Part shown: positions 9,792-18,654 of the stretch, piece by piece | Layout of the letters: every line of letters starts with the position of its first letter | Numbering within the stretch: the first letter of the stretch is position 1 | NCBI RefSeq assembly: GCF_945277285.1 | Contig: NZ_CALYPR010000001.1 | Location: 248,001 to 312,000, forward strand | DNA: 64,000 bases | Direction of reading: 5' to 3' | Source of the DNA: an uncultured Bartonella sp. | Lineage (GTDB): Bacteria > Pseudomonadota > Alphaproteobacteria > Rhizobiales > Rhizobiaceae | The notes under the pieces: model-generated | The model's database searches: none | What the model saw: only the letters and a program-made list of their open reading frames with translations | Told to the model about the DNA's origin: nothing | Translations under genes and position numbers: made by a program

Positions 9792-10050
9792 ATCCTGCTT
9801 GTCGTCATATCCCCGACCTTGTCTTAAAATTCCTTTTTGAAAAAGTTCTTCTCTAACAAATTAGATATGTTCGTCACAATTACGCGACGTGCGCATTAGT
9901 CATACAATAATGCTCAATTTTATTCGCCCCACTGCAAAATAGAGTGAAAATATTATATTTTTTCACATTTTGAAAATTATGATCACTTCAATATCACAAC
10001 TATATTTTCATCTTTGACAAAATTATAAGAAAGCAAATGAACAATTCATT

Positions 10051-10593
10051 CTATTGATGAATAGCTTTTATTTCGCGCGAAAAAATTGTCCGCAAATCAT
10101 CGAGCTGTTCGTCTGTCATTGAAGCTTTTGGCAACACATTGAATTTCTGTGCCGATATATAAAGTGCTATGAAGGTTGGATATTCACGCCACCCGGAAAA
10201 CAGACGGAATGGGTAAGTTCCCTTTATGTAGGAACTACGGATAGCAACCGCATGGTCATCCCAAACCCATGTTTGTTCAAGACCTATTTGCTTGTCACGT
10301 TTCGCCAATTGTTGGGCATGGTGAGGAATGAGAATAAAATAATTCACTCCCCAGATAACAGCAATGATACAGGCATAAATAACCGATATCCGGATAAGCG
10401 AATGCCCCCAATGGCGATACCAATCAGCTCCGTCGATCATCACCAGAACAATGGACATAAGAGCCACTGCCGTTCCCCATAGCAGGAACAGACGAACGAA
10501 TGTCCTGCTTGTCAAGGCATGATCGCGATAAAACGCCTTGAGCGCCTCAACCGCATCCTGCTTTTCAAGTGTAAAAACAATTCGCCGCGTCAT
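10051..10593 (-). CDS. YcxB-like membrane protein
   Basis: This 180-residue protein has two adjacent membrane segments (about residues 33-53 and 68-90). A C-terminal domain (EQTWVWDDHAVAIRSSYIKG ... PFRLFSGWREYPTFIALYI) resembles the YcxB-like domain, seen in small membrane proteins of unknown function. The start ATG is preceded by TCCAGAGGAAAAA on the coding strand. It stands alone between AT-rich spacers, downstream in position from the DUF6101-like gene. Nothing in the neighbours points to a role. Confidence 0.7.
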   Translation of the reverse strand: MTRRIVFTLEKQDAVEALKAFYRDHALTSRTFVRLFLLWGTAVALMSIVLVMIDGADWYRHWGHSLIRISVIYACIIAVIWGVNYFILIPHHAQQLAKRDKQIGLEQTWVWDDHAVAIRSSYIKGTYPFRLFSGWREYPTFIALYISAQKFNVLPKASMTDEQLDDLRTIFSREIKAIHQ

Positions 10594-10903
10594 TTTTTCC
10601 TCTGGAGTGATCTAGTCCGGTAAGCTTAACTCCAGCAGATTGTCAAATGACATAGGCAATTTATCAATAGGATTTTGTATTTTTTTTGTAAAAACAACGT
10701 TATGCAATCTGTTCGACGTCAAAGATCGGTTAACATTTTTCGTTGATTACGCTGTTATGTTCCTACAGGCATTTTAAAATCAGCATCAATTTCTTCAATC
10801 GATAGCGTGACACAAATTAAAAAAGAAAAGTCTTTGTCTCTTAATCATTAAAGCATGTTTGCCAGAATTTTTCTTTCCCGTAGCAAAATGAAAGTTTGCA
10901 GCT
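10594..10903. other. Intergenic, no gene seen
   Basis: About 310 AT-rich bases lie between two minus-strand genes. It should contain the promoter of the YcxB-like gene at its left side. No hairpin with a T-run or recognisable operator was seen. Confidence 0.45.
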
Positions 10904-11440
10904 TCAGCCGAGCATTACCTGATTAGCAATCACCAGCCGGATACCTAACGAATACCCCCGGCACCTCAAAAGAAAGCATTTTCTGCTATGGTCATGCGTT
11001 TTTTTGCCGAAGAAATGTTCAAGAGGTGAACGATCCTTGACCGGAATAACGGTACCGTCCTCGTTAACAAGAAGCATTGGAAGATCATAAGTATCGGCCC
11101 AAATTCGCCAATCAAGAAGCACATCGTCCAAATCCCGAGAGACTAGAAGGGGAATACAGGCTTCTCGATTTGTATGTAATAATTCAAGCGAGACCGCTTT
11201 TTCGCCAGAGCTTGTCACAACTGCGCGTGCAGCCACTCCTTTGAAGTGATGGGCAAGCATCAACCGCGAAACCTGTGTATTGCCTTGATCATCTTCAGTC
11301 GTTAAAGACGCACCCCGTTCGTTCAACGAACAGACAATTGTCTTACCTAGAACTTCGAAAGAAACATATTGCGGCAGATGGCAAGGATCCAGTCTTAACT
11401 CAAGTCCCGCTTTTGCCTGATTAGCCCATTGAGTGGCCAT
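10904..11440 (-). CDS. DUF6101-like conserved protein
   Basis: This is a soluble protein with no signal peptide or membrane segment, 178 residues from the ATG at 11440. It has the pattern LELRLDPCHLPQYVSF near the start and mixed alpha/beta content, ending with a segment rich in basic residues and cysteine (HDHSRKCFLLRCRGYSLG). This resembles a Rhizobiales-restricted family I recall as DUF6101. The track ORF begins 18 codons earlier at 11494 but without a ribosome binding site, while GGGG sits 8 bases before ATG 11440. Its function is unknown. It lies upstream of nothing obviously related; the FAD dehydrogenase gene is on the same strand before it. Confidence 0.6.
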   Translation of the reverse strand: MATQWANQAKAGLELRLDPCHLPQYVSFEVLGKTIVCSLNERGASLTTEDDQGNTQVSRLMLAHHFKGVAARAVVTSSGEKAVSLELLHTNREACIPLLVSRDLDDVLLDWRIWADTYDLPMLLVNEDGTVIPVKDRSPLEHFFGKKTHDHSRKCFLLRCRGYSLGIRLVIANQVMLG

Positions 11441-11592
11441 GAATTTTTCCCCAATTCCTTTTCGATTTAACTGAAAAGGCACTTTACTTGCCATTGTTAA
11501 TTGGTTTGTTAAAAGGTTAGGTTAAAAAATTATTGGCTTGTTTTTTGGTTATCGAATTACAAACGAGGGATTAAGCGATTATTCACTAAAAT

Positions 11593-13002
11593 TTATAGCA
11601 TTTTACCAGGGTTCATAATGTTTTTCGGGTCGAATACCTGTTTGATCGAATGCATTAACGAAAGCGCAACCGGTGATTTGAAAGCTACCAGTTCTTTACG
11701 CTTTAATTGACCAATACCATGTTCAGCAGAAAATGAACCATGATAATTCATTACAAGTGTATGGATCCGGTGATTCATTTCTTCCCAGAGGGCTAGATAA
11801 GCACCCTTATCGGCGCCTACAGGTTGGGAAACATTATAATGCAAATTTCCATCGCCCATATGACCAAAACAGACGATGCGGGCACCCGGCGCAATTGCTT
11901 CAATAATTTTTGCCGCTTCGCTAATAAAATCGGGAATAGAAGCGATAGGCACCGAAATATCGTGTTTGATCGAACCTCCCTCGATTTTTTGTGCGGGCGA
12001 CATATCTTCGCGAAGCTGCCAAAACTGTTTTTGCTGGCTGAGTGACTGGGCAATAGAGGCGTCTTCGATAATTTCTTGTTGCAGGGCTTCGCCCAAAATA
12101 TCTTCCATTATATTTGTTGCTTCGCCATCACTGTGGGAAGAAGAAAGATCAATCAGCACATACCACTCATGCTGATTTTCAAGGGGTGCGCGCGCATCCT
12201 TGACATAGTTTAATGTCATCTCCATTCCGACTTTTGCCATGAGTTCAAAACCGGTCAACATTGATCCCGCTTTTTTTTGTGCCAGAAGCAAAAGTTGCAG
12301 AGCTTTTTCAGGACTTTTAAGCCCAGCATAGGCAACCGATTTACCCTGTGGTTTTGGAAAAAGTTTCATAACAGCCGCGGTAATAATACCCAGTGTCCCT
12401 TCCGCCCCGATAAAAAGATCTTTCAAATCATAGCCGCTATTGTCTTTTTTTACATAGCGCAAATCATCAAGAATGCGCCCATCAGGCAACACCACCTCAA
12501 GTCCTAAACAGAGCTCGCGCGAATTTCCATAGGCAAGGACACCTGTACCACCAGCATTTGACGAAAGATTGCCGCCAATCTGGCAAGTCCCTTCTGAGCC
12601 AAGTGATAGCGGAAAAAATCGTCCTTTTTCATCAACTTTTTCCTGCAAAGTGTGGAGAACAACGCCTGCTTCGACCAAAGCGAGATTGCCTTCAATATCA
12701 ATTGAGCGGATGCGATTTAGACGTTCCAGTGAAACAATAATACCTGTTGCCGTTTCATCCGGCTGTTGTGCTCCCACCAGACCGGTATTGCCACCTTGCG
12801 GAACAATCGGGGTTGCTGTCGCATCAGCAAGTTTCATAATCTGCGACACTTCTTGTGTCGAAGATGGCCTTAGAACAAGCGGTGTGCTTCCGTGATAAAG
12901 ACCACGTTGTTCTATAAGATAGGGGGCAATCATATCCTGATCGACCAAAGCGTGATTGACACCGACAATGGTGATAAAACGTTCAATCAGTTTCTTGTCC
13001 AT
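11593..13002 (-). CDS. FAD-linked D-2-hydroxy acid dehydrogenase (GlcD/D2HGDH type)
   Basis: This 469-residue flavoprotein has an N-terminal FAD_binding_4 domain (PQGGNTGLVGAQQ, SLGSEGTCQIGGNLSSNAGG, DLKDLFIGAEGTLGIITAA). The C-terminal FAD-oxidase domain has the metal/substrate motif CFGHMGDGNLHYNVS and GSFSAEHGIGQLKRKE near the end. That layout is typical of glycolate oxidase GlcD, D-lactate dehydrogenase and D-2-hydroxyglutarate dehydrogenase. The single-gene context without GlcE/GlcF favours a D-2-hydroxyglutarate or D-lactate dehydrogenase. It lies 5 bases after the tsaC-like gene, so it is probably in the same transcript (rnhB - tsaC - this gene). Confidence 0.9.
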   Translation of the reverse strand: MDKKLIERFITIVGVNHALVDQDMIAPYLIEQRGLYHGSTPLVLRPSSTQEVSQIMKLADATATPIVPQGGNTGLVGAQQPDETATGIIVSLERLNRIRSIDIEGNLALVEAGVVLHTLQEKVDEKGRFFPLSLGSEGTCQIGGNLSSNAGGTGVLAYGNSRELCLGLEVVLPDGRILDDLRYVKKDNSGYDLKDLFIGAEGTLGIITAAVMKLFPKPQGKSVAYAGLKSPEKALQLLLLAQKKAGSMLTGFELMAKVGMEMTLNYVKDARAPLENQHEWYVLIDLSSSHSDGEATNIMEDILGEALQQEIIEDASIAQSLSQQKQFWQLREDMSPAQKIEGGSIKHDISVPIASIPDFISEAAKIIEAIAPGARIVCFGHMGDGNLHYNVSQPVGADKGAYLALWEEMNHRIHTLVMNYHGSFSAEHGIGQLKRKELVAFKSPVALSLMHSIKQVFDPKNIMNPGKML

Positions 13003-13007
13003 GACCG

Positions 13008-13967
13008 TTACTTTCTTGGCGCCGCTGCACGGTTGAGGCGATCATTGATGGCTTCCCCCAAACCGGAAAGCGGTATCGGTTCAACCGCTATACATGCAAC
13101 ATCTTTTCTATCAAGCTCTTTCAAATAATGAAAGAGATTGCTCGCAGCCTCTTGCAGATTGCCTTCCTCGCTCAGATTGAGAATCGCCATTGCACGATCT
13201 TTATGGTCGATTTGCTGTTTACCAAAGGCCAGAAGAGCTTCACCCTGTTTTACCTCTTTTGCATTCAGTCGGACGAACGCATTGGGTGCGTAATGCGATT
13301 TCAACATTCCCGGCGCTTCAATAGCGGCACGCTGGTCAACACGTTCGAGTTTTATGTTGGAAACTCTTTCAATCTCTTCAGCAGCTAGACCACCCGGGCG
13401 AAGAAGATAGATGTGATCTCTAGAAACTTTGATAATGGTTGATTCCACCCCTACCGGTGTCATACCGCCATCAACGATAAGCGGAATTTTATTACCGAAC
13501 ATATCAGCGACATCTTGCGCCGATGTGCTGCTTAACCGGCCTGAAATATTGGCGCTAGGAGCTGCAACAGGCCGCCCCAGCCTTTCGACAATTTCAGAAA
13601 ATATGCCGATGGGATTTCGAACTGCCAAAGTTTTCAAGCCTGCACTGGTGAGCGGATGGATGGCATTTCCTTCTTTCAATGGCAAAACAAATGTCAGCGG
13701 CCCGGGCCAGAAGGATTCCATGAGTTTCTTCGACAGTTCATCAATCTCGACAAAGCGAGCGGCCATATCCACACCACTCACATGGGCAATAAGTGGATTG
13801 AATTGCGGACGGCCTTTGGTAGCAAATATATTGGCAACAGCTTTGCCATTTGTCGCATCGGCTGCAAGTCCATAAACCGTTTCAGTCGGAAGTGCGACCA
13901 GTTCACCCCGATCAAGATAAGAAACCGCAAGTTCAATCGCTTCTTCTGACGAAGCAAGAATAGTCAT
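13008..13967 (-). CDS. L-threonylcarbamoyladenylate synthase (Sua5 type)
   Basis: The enzyme makes threonylcarbamoyl-AMP from threonine, bicarbonate and ATP for the universal t6A37 tRNA modification. The 319-residue length shows the two-domain Sua5 form: an N-terminal YrdC domain ([42 protein letters not shown]) and a C-terminal Sua5 domain after about residue 205 ([15 protein letters not shown]). It overlaps the rnhB stop by 4 bases (ATGA), which implies translational coupling. The product TC-AMP would be used by TsaD/B/E, which are not in this window. Confidence 0.94.
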   Translation of the reverse strand: MTILASSEEAIELAVSYLDRGELVALPTETVYGLAADATNGKAVANIFATKGRPQFNPLIAHVSGVDMAARFVEIDELSKKLMESFWPGPLTFVLPLKEGNAIHPLTSAGLKTLAVRNPIGIFSEIVERLGRPVAAPSANISGRLSSTSAQDVADMFGNKIPLIVDGGMTPVGVESTIIKVSRDHIYLLRPGGLAAEEIERVSNIKLERVDQRAAIEAPGMLKSHYAPNAFVRLNAKEVKQGEALLAFGKQQIDHKDRAMAILNLSEEGNLQEAASNLFHYLKELDRKDVACIAVEPIPLSGLGEAINDRLNRAAAPRK

Positions 13968-14686
13968 TCCAATGATCCTTTGAAACGCCCTTTTATGGGA
14001 GCAAAACTAAAACGGTGCAATCTTTCCACCGGCCCCACAGTTTCGATTACTGAACGATGAAAAAAAGTTCCATAGCCCACATGTTTTTCAAAACCATAAG
14101 CGGGGTAAGCCTGTCCCACCTTTTCCATTAAACGGTCGCGTGTGACTTTGGCAACAATAGACGCAGCAGAAATAGACAATGAGCGCCCATCCCCTTTTAT
14201 CAATGCCTCTGCCGGCAATGCCATATTTGGCGGGATATCACGTCCGTCAACCAGAACATAATCAGCCTTGACAAAAAGCCCCATGACGGCACGTCGCATA
14301 GCTTCGAGGGCTGCTTTGCGAATGTCGGTTCTATCAATTGTTGTCGCCGAAAGACTGCAAATGGAAACGGCCAAAGCTGTCTCTAAAATGATTTCATAGA
14401 GTTTGTCGCGCTTTTTGGCTGAAAGCTTCTTGGAATCGTTAAGCCCCGAAGGAATATTGTTGCGATCAAGAATAACGGCTGCTGTGACAACCGGCCCTGC
14501 CAATGGCCCTCGCCCGACTTCATCAACTCCGGCAATATGCCGGAATCTTTTACCCAATAAACGTTCCTCTAAAGAAAAGTCAGGTTCCTTCGGCAGATCA
14601 AACAAAAGCGGACAATCGGTGTTTTTATCAGACATGAATGATGTTTTCGCACTCCCCCAGTTTTTACGCAAGACCGTCTGTTTCAT
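13964..14686 (-). CDS. rnhB: Ribonuclease HII
   Basis: RNase HII removes ribonucleotides from DNA and RNA primers from RNA-DNA hybrids. The protein shows the catalytic [15 protein letters not shown] segment, [19 protein letters not shown] with a second acidic residue, and [13 protein letters not shown], all RNase HII signatures. The track start gives 240 residues. An internal ATG at 14635 (MSDKNTD) would give about 223 and is also possible, since the first 17 residues are not family-like. It is coupled to the Sua5 gene by an ATGA overlap. Confidence 0.95.
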   Translation of the reverse strand: MKQTVLRKNWGSAKTSFMSDKNTDCPLLFDLPKEPDFSLEERLLGKRFRHIAGVDEVGRGPLAGPVVTAAVILDRNNIPSGLNDSKKLSAKKRDKLYEIILETALAVSICSLSATTIDRTDIRKAALEAMRRAVMGLFVKADYVLVDGRDIPPNMALPAEALIKGDGRSLSISAASIVAKVTRDRLMEKVGQAYPAYGFEKHVGYGTFFHRSVIETVGPVERLHRFSFAPIKGRFKGSLE

Positions 14687-14712
14687 AACTTTGCTTGGCC
14701 ATTCGAGTAGCT

Positions 14713-15912
14713 CTAATTTTTCTTGTCAAAAAGGAATGTTAATTGTTTTACCAACGCTAATGGTACTTTAAAAAGTTCGGTATCAAGCTTTTGGTGGCGT
14801 TCATGCAATTGCAATCTTTGCCGCGCCAAACGGAAACGGTCGGCAACAAGTTTGGCAAACGGTCCCTCACCCGACATACGCGTTTTCCAGTTGGCATCAT
14901 AATCTTTGCCGCCACGCATATCACGAACAAGCTGCATCACACGCCGGTAACGATCGGGATATTCGCGCAACAACCAGTCTTTAAATAAAGGAGCAACCTC
15001 ATAAGGTAGCCGCAACATAACGTAGCCCGCGTCAACCGCACCGGCATTTTTGGCTTTTGCCAATATATTTTCAATTTCATGATCGTTAAGCCCGGGAATA
15101 ACAGGGGCCATCATAATACTCACTGGCACCCCTTTTTCCGATAATTTTTTCATTGCCCATAATCGACGTTCAGGCGTCGAAGCTCTTGGTTCCATTGTGC
15201 GGGCGAGTTTTCTATCCAAAGTCGTGATTGACAAGGCGACACGAACGAGCTTCCGTTCAGCCATAGTTGCCAGAATATTGCCATCTCGCACAATCAGAGC
15301 CGATTTTGTTGTGATACATACCGGATGATTGGCTTTATCGAGCACCTCAAGCACCTGCCGCATAATCTGCCACTTTTTCTCGATCGGCTGATAAGGGTCG
15401 GTATTGGTTCCGATTGCAATTGGCCGAACCTTATAGCCGGGTCTAGACAATTCCCTTTCTAGAAGTTTTGCCGCATCCGGTTTGGCAAAAAGCCGCGTTT
15501 CAAAGTCAACACCGGCCGACATTCCCATATAACTATGACTTGGCCGCGCAAAACAATAGATACAGCCATGTTCGCACCCGCGATAAGGATTGATTGAACG
15601 ATCAAAAAAAATATCCGGCGAGTCATTATGAGTAATAATGCTGCGGGCTTTTTCTACTTCTACCGCAGTGGAAAGTGGAGAGATTTGATCGTCCAACTCC
15701 CAACCATCATCAAAATACTCGTCCGATTGGATTTCAAACCGGCCAGCAGGGTTAAGCGCAGCTCCCCGACCCCGAACTTTATTCTCATTTAAACGCAACA
15801 TCGTCTGGTCAATCAAAGCACTTGCACCGCTTGCTGAAAACGTGTCAAAAGCCATGTGGTCGGCTTTTGCCATCATTTTCACTAATTGCTGATTGATTCC
15901 TGTTTTTCCCAT
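14713..15912 (-). CDS. PA0069-type radical SAM protein
   Basis: This 399-residue protein has the iron-sulfur cluster motif [14 protein letters not shown] (CxxxCxxC) characteristic of the radical SAM superfamily and of the spore-photoproduct-lyase-like / Rv2578c group. Following segments [16 protein letters not shown] and [17 protein letters not shown] are shared by that group. The exact reaction is not known for most members. It lies 26 bases upstream of rnhB on the same strand, so it probably begins the radical SAM - rnhB - tsaC - FAD dehydrogenase transcript. Confidence 0.9.
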   Translation of the reverse strand: MGKTGINQQLVKMMAKADHMAFDTFSASGASALIDQTMLRLNENKVRGRGAALNPAGRFEIQSDEYFDDGWELDDQISPLSTAVEVEKARSIITHNDSPDIFFDRSINPYRGCEHGCIYCFARPSHSYMGMSAGVDFETRLFAKPDAAKLLERELSRPGYKVRPIAIGTNTDPYQPIEKKWQIMRQVLEVLDKANHPVCITTKSALIVRDGNILATMAERKLVRVALSITTLDRKLARTMEPRASTPERRLWAMKKLSEKGVPVSIMMAPVIPGLNDHEIENILAKAKNAGAVDAGYVMLRLPYEVAPLFKDWLLREYPDRYRRVMQLVRDMRGGKDYDANWKTRMSGEGPFAKLVADRFRLARQRLQLHERHQKLDTELFKVPLALVKQLTFLFDKKN

Positions 15913-15997
15913 AGGCTTCGTCTATCATTCAAAATCGAACAAAACAAGAACATATTTTGTCGTTCTTTTGACAAAATATTCGTCTAACTAGGATAAT

Positions 15998-16504
15998 ATG
16001 ATTAGTGTCATTATCCATTGTAACGAAGACATAGACCCTCTTGCCGACACGCTCGCAATGCTGGTAAGCGGTGCCGTTTTTGGCTTGATTAACGAAGTTA
16101 TTCTTTGGTCGGACGATCACAGCAATGTTTTGAAGACAATTGCCGATGATACCGGCTGCCATTATCTTCCCCATAGTCATCTTTGTGCTGCAATCGCCAG
16201 TGCAAAAAGCAATTGGCTGCTTTTTCTGAGCCCCGGGTCACGTTTGCTCGACCAGTGGCGTGAAATTTTAAGCCGTTATGTAAAAATAGAAACAAAACCC
16301 GCTTCATTCAGACCTGTCAGGGACAAAAAATTTTGGCTACCTCCGGCATTTTTCAGCCGGCATCATTTTGCCGATAACGGCTTGCTTATCAGGACACAAC
16401 AAATCAACAAGACCGATTTAAGAAATGAAAAGGATCTGGTCAATTTACGTAATATAAGACCTGTCATTCTTCCTATCCAAATTATCACAAAGAATATGCG
16501 ATAG
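15998..16504 (+). CDS. Short glycosyltransferase family 2-like protein
   Basis: This 168-residue ORF opens with MISVIIHCNEDIDPLADTLA. A strand-turn-strand pattern follows (EVILWSDDHSN ... CAAIASAKSNWLLFLSPGSRL) like the nucleotide-binding half of GT-A glycosyltransferases, with FLSPGSRL where a DxD-like motif would stand. The canonical DxD is not present and the length is about half of a usual GT2 enzyme, so activity is doubtful. It is divergent from the radical SAM gene. I am fairly sure it is a real gene; the function is weak inference. Confidence 0.65.
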   Translation: MISVIIHCNEDIDPLADTLAMLVSGAVFGLINEVILWSDDHSNVLKTIADDTGCHYLPHSHLCAAIASAKSNWLLFLSPGSRLLDQWREILSRYVKIETKPASFRPVRDKKFWLPPAFFSRHHFADNGLLIRTQQINKTDLRNEKDLVNLRNIRPVILPIQIITKNMR

Positions 16505-16837
16505 ATTCAAGGAAAAGTTTAAGAGAAATAAATATCTTGTTTTACTTCGAATGGCCTTTTGTCACCCAACAAGAAACAATCAAACAAAAGAAAATAAAAA
16601 CCGATTTTAAATTAAACAATAGACTTTTGTCATCTCTCAAAATTACATTTAATTGTCATCGAATTTTCTATAATTTTACCGACATTGATAAGAGTTTTAA
16701 CAGTCAATGAACGAAAATGCCGGCATTTTTCTGGGTGAAACTATAAAACTTCGTCAGACTTTATGTAAATTGCGGCTGCTATTTTAGCTTTTTCACCCAA
16801 GTTTAATTTAACAGCCGCAAAATTTTTGTATTTTAAC
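16505..16837. other. AT-rich intergenic with an inverted repeat
   Basis: There is no gene here. An inverted repeat TTGCGGCTG (16770-16778) / CAGCCGCAA (16812-16820), separated by 33 bases, lies in it. It could be an mRNA 3' structure of the GT-like gene or part of a small RNA. Confidence 0.45.
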
Positions 16838-16880
16838 AAAATCGGATGCTGTGGGCATTGATTGCCCAACATTCGATTTT
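16838..16880 (-). terminator. Strong hairpin downstream of moaB
   Basis: The arms AAAATCGGATG and CATTCGATTTT pair with one wobble, enclosing an inner stem TGGGCA / TGCCCA. It lies about 35 bases past the moaB stop on the coding strand and is followed there by a TTGTTAAAAT tract. It is probably the terminator of the ispE-moaB transcript. Confidence 0.6.
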
Positions 16881-16914
16881 CACTAAAGACGGTTTGTGAT
16901 TGACTTTCGTCAGA

Positions 16915-17445
16915 TCAACGTTCAGTCAAACGTGGCATTAACATAACAAGATTATGCGGCCGTTGGCGGCTATCAAGCTCACCTTTCAGAATATTATCCC
17001 AAGCGTCCTTACATGCGCCGGTCGAGCCCGGCAGACAAAAAACAAATGTTCCATTGATAAGACCAGCTGTGGCGCGCGACTGGATGGTTACCATGCCAAT
17101 TGTTTCATAGGAAATCTTGTGGAACATAGCTGAAAAACCATCCATGCGTTTGTCAAACAGTGGCTCTACCGCTTCCGGCGTTACATCGCGTCCGGTAAAA
17201 CCGGTACCGCCGGTGGTAATGATGATCTCGATTTTTGGATCTGCTGCCCAATCAATAATTTTTTTACGAATTTCAACAAGTTCGTCACGGACAATATCAC
17301 GCTTTGCTAATTGGTGACCGGCTGATTTGATGCGCTCTTCCAAAATGTCGCCCGAGCGGTCGTCTGACGGATTTCTTGTATCCGACACAGATAGAACAGC
17401 AATATTGAGCGATTCCATTTTTGCGTTTTCATCAATATGACTCAT
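16915..17445 (-). CDS. moaB: Molybdenum cofactor biosynthesis protein B
   Basis: This 176-residue protein belongs to the MoaB/MogA/MoeA family that adenylates molybdopterin before molybdenum insertion. It has the hallmark TTGGTGFTGRDVTPEAVEPL, then GTFVFCLPGSTGACKDAWD near the C-terminus, typical of MoaB. It overlaps the end of ispE by 4 bases, so the two are translationally coupled although their pathways are unrelated. No other moa or moe gene is nearby. Confidence 0.93.
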   Translation of the reverse strand: MSHIDENAKMESLNIAVLSVSDTRNPSDDRSGDILEERIKSAGHQLAKRDIVRDELVEIRKKIIDWAADPKIEIIITTGGTGFTGRDVTPEAVEPLFDKRMDGFSAMFHKISYETIGMVTIQSRATAGLINGTFVFCLPGSTGACKDAWDNILKGELDSRQRPHNLVMLMPRLTER

Positions 17446-18368
17446 GATTTTTCAAGCCTTCCTGACTGTTTTTGTATTCCATTCGTAGTTTCAACTGCCT
17501 TGACAAACCAATGCGGCTTTTGCGCCGCAATTTTGATGGCAGCTTCTTTTGCCACTATCATATTTTCGTAAATTCCAAAACATGTTGCACCCGATCCCGA
17601 CATGCGGGCAAGCAAAGCACCCGAATTTCTTAATACCGCAAGTACTTCATCAAGTTCGGGAACGAGGCGAAGAGCCGGATCATAAAGATCGTTATGAGTC
17701 TTTTCGAGCTCTTTCACAAGCAAATGTATGACATTTAATTTTGATAAATCAATGTCGAGACCAGCACTTTTTTTACGCCCCAAAAGCTTGAATATCTGTG
17801 CTGTGGAGATAGATTGCCCATGATTGACAAGAACCATAGGAAGGCAACAAACATGATCGAGCGGTTGCAGCTTTTCGCCAATACCGGAAACCCGAAGTGG
17901 TTTTTGGTTTCGTAAAGCTGACAAACACATAGGTACATCCGCACCTAATGATAAGGCAAGTCTGAACCATTTATCATCGTCAGCCTTGATAGCCCATTCG
18001 CGCTTTAACAGTTGGAAAACGCCGGCAGCATCACCTGAACCACCACCAACGCCGGAGGCAACTGGTAGTTTCTTTTCAAGTGTTAGTTCACACGGCTTTG
18101 ATTGAGAAAAAAAATTTTCACTTACAATATCCCGTGCCTGTTCGACAAGGTTGTCTGAAGCGCATGTTAGCCCCGCTCTTTGCGGGCCAAAAATGGAAAA
18201 TCTGTTTTCTTCAGACGCCCGATACTGAAGAACATCACCATCTAAACTGAAACAAACAAGACTATCAAGAAGATGATAACCATCTGAACGCTCGCCAATA
18301 ATGTGGAGCGCCAAATTGATTTTTATCGGTGTTATGACTGTTGCACAATAAGCAACCTTGGAAGGCAC
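17442..18368 (-). CDS. ispE: 4-diphosphocytidyl-2-C-methyl-D-erythritol kinase
   Basis: IspE phosphorylates CDP-methylerythritol in the non-mevalonate isoprenoid pathway. The 308-residue GHMP kinase shows PIKINLALHIIGERSDGYH at the N-terminus, the ATP loop PVASGVGGGSGDAAG, and the C-terminal ARMSGSGATCFGIYE. The pathway's products feed the polyprenyl diphosphate synthase encoded a few kb downstream. The start lies just after the small membrane-protein gene on the same strand, with a gap of 2 bases. Confidence 0.95.
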   Translation of the reverse strand: MPSKVAYCATVITPIKINLALHIIGERSDGYHLLDSLVCFSLDGDVLQYRASEENRFSIFGPQRAGLTCASDNLVEQARDIVSENFFSQSKPCELTLEKKLPVASGVGGGSGDAAGVFQLLKREWAIKADDDKWFRLALSLGADVPMCLSALRNQKPLRVSGIGEKLQPLDHVCCLPMVLVNHGQSISTAQIFKLLGRKKSAGLDIDLSKLNVIHLLVKELEKTHNDLYDPALRLVPELDEVLAVLRNSGALLARMSGSGATCFGIYENMIVAKEAAIKIAAQKPHWFVKAVETTNGIQKQSGRLEKS

Positions 18369-18370
18369 GT

Positions 18371-18556
18371 TTAATCCCGCTCGACGAAATATTCACCGGT
18401 TTTCGGGTCTTTCACCAACGTACCATTCGCGCCCGTGCGACGCTCGTCTTGCGCGCGTTTAACACGCAAGGCAACTCGTTGCGATTCGCGTTTAAAAGCA
18501 CGATAGGCATAAAGCGCTGCAGCGCAAATCAGACCATAAATAACTAATCTCAACAT
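18371..18556 (-). CDS. Small single-span membrane protein, unknown
   Basis: This is a 61-residue protein from the ATG at 18556, chosen because AAGGGTG stands just in front of it; the track ORF begins 8 codons earlier. An N-terminal membrane segment (LRLVIYGLICAAALYAY) is followed by a basic cytosolic tail and a short VKDPKTGEYFVERD end. It is placed 2 bases before ispE on the same strand, so it is probably the first gene of that transcript. Function is unknown. Confidence 0.7.
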   Translation of the reverse strand: MLRLVIYGLICAAALYAYRAFKRESQRVALRVKRAQDERRTGANGTLVKDPKTGEYFVERD

Positions 18557-18654
18557 ATTCACCCTTAGCTCCCATTTCATTATTTGATAATTTATGAGCG
18601 CAAATCAAGCCTTAACAGGATTATTTCCCTACGATTGACAAATATTTTGTTTTT

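Larger units (their letters stand above)
8831..9866 (-). pseudogene. Frameshifted PUA-like / PD-(D/E)XK-like nuclease gene
   Basis: The minus strand from about 9866 down to 8831 reads as one protein whose frame changes at least three times. The N-terminal part (RQGRGYDDKQDLRKIFE, then GVWRLWRMIGDYVPDDW and GDTIFVPNVPENG) resembles the PUA/EVE-like head found on Mrr-like nucleases. It lacks an ATG; the frame is open from about 9866 with only GTT/TTT at its edge. A middle part (FLKQDVEDILKFVKGGHEAE to LARAKGAVEK) is in a different frame. The tail (KEILESVNDLAKTIM onward) carries GADIEIRI and FIVVIQVKDY, the D...QxK core of PD-(D/E)XK nucleases. One extra A in the GAAAAG run near 9327 would join the middle and tail as AVEKEILESVND. 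The domain names are inferred from patterns. Confidence 0.78.
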
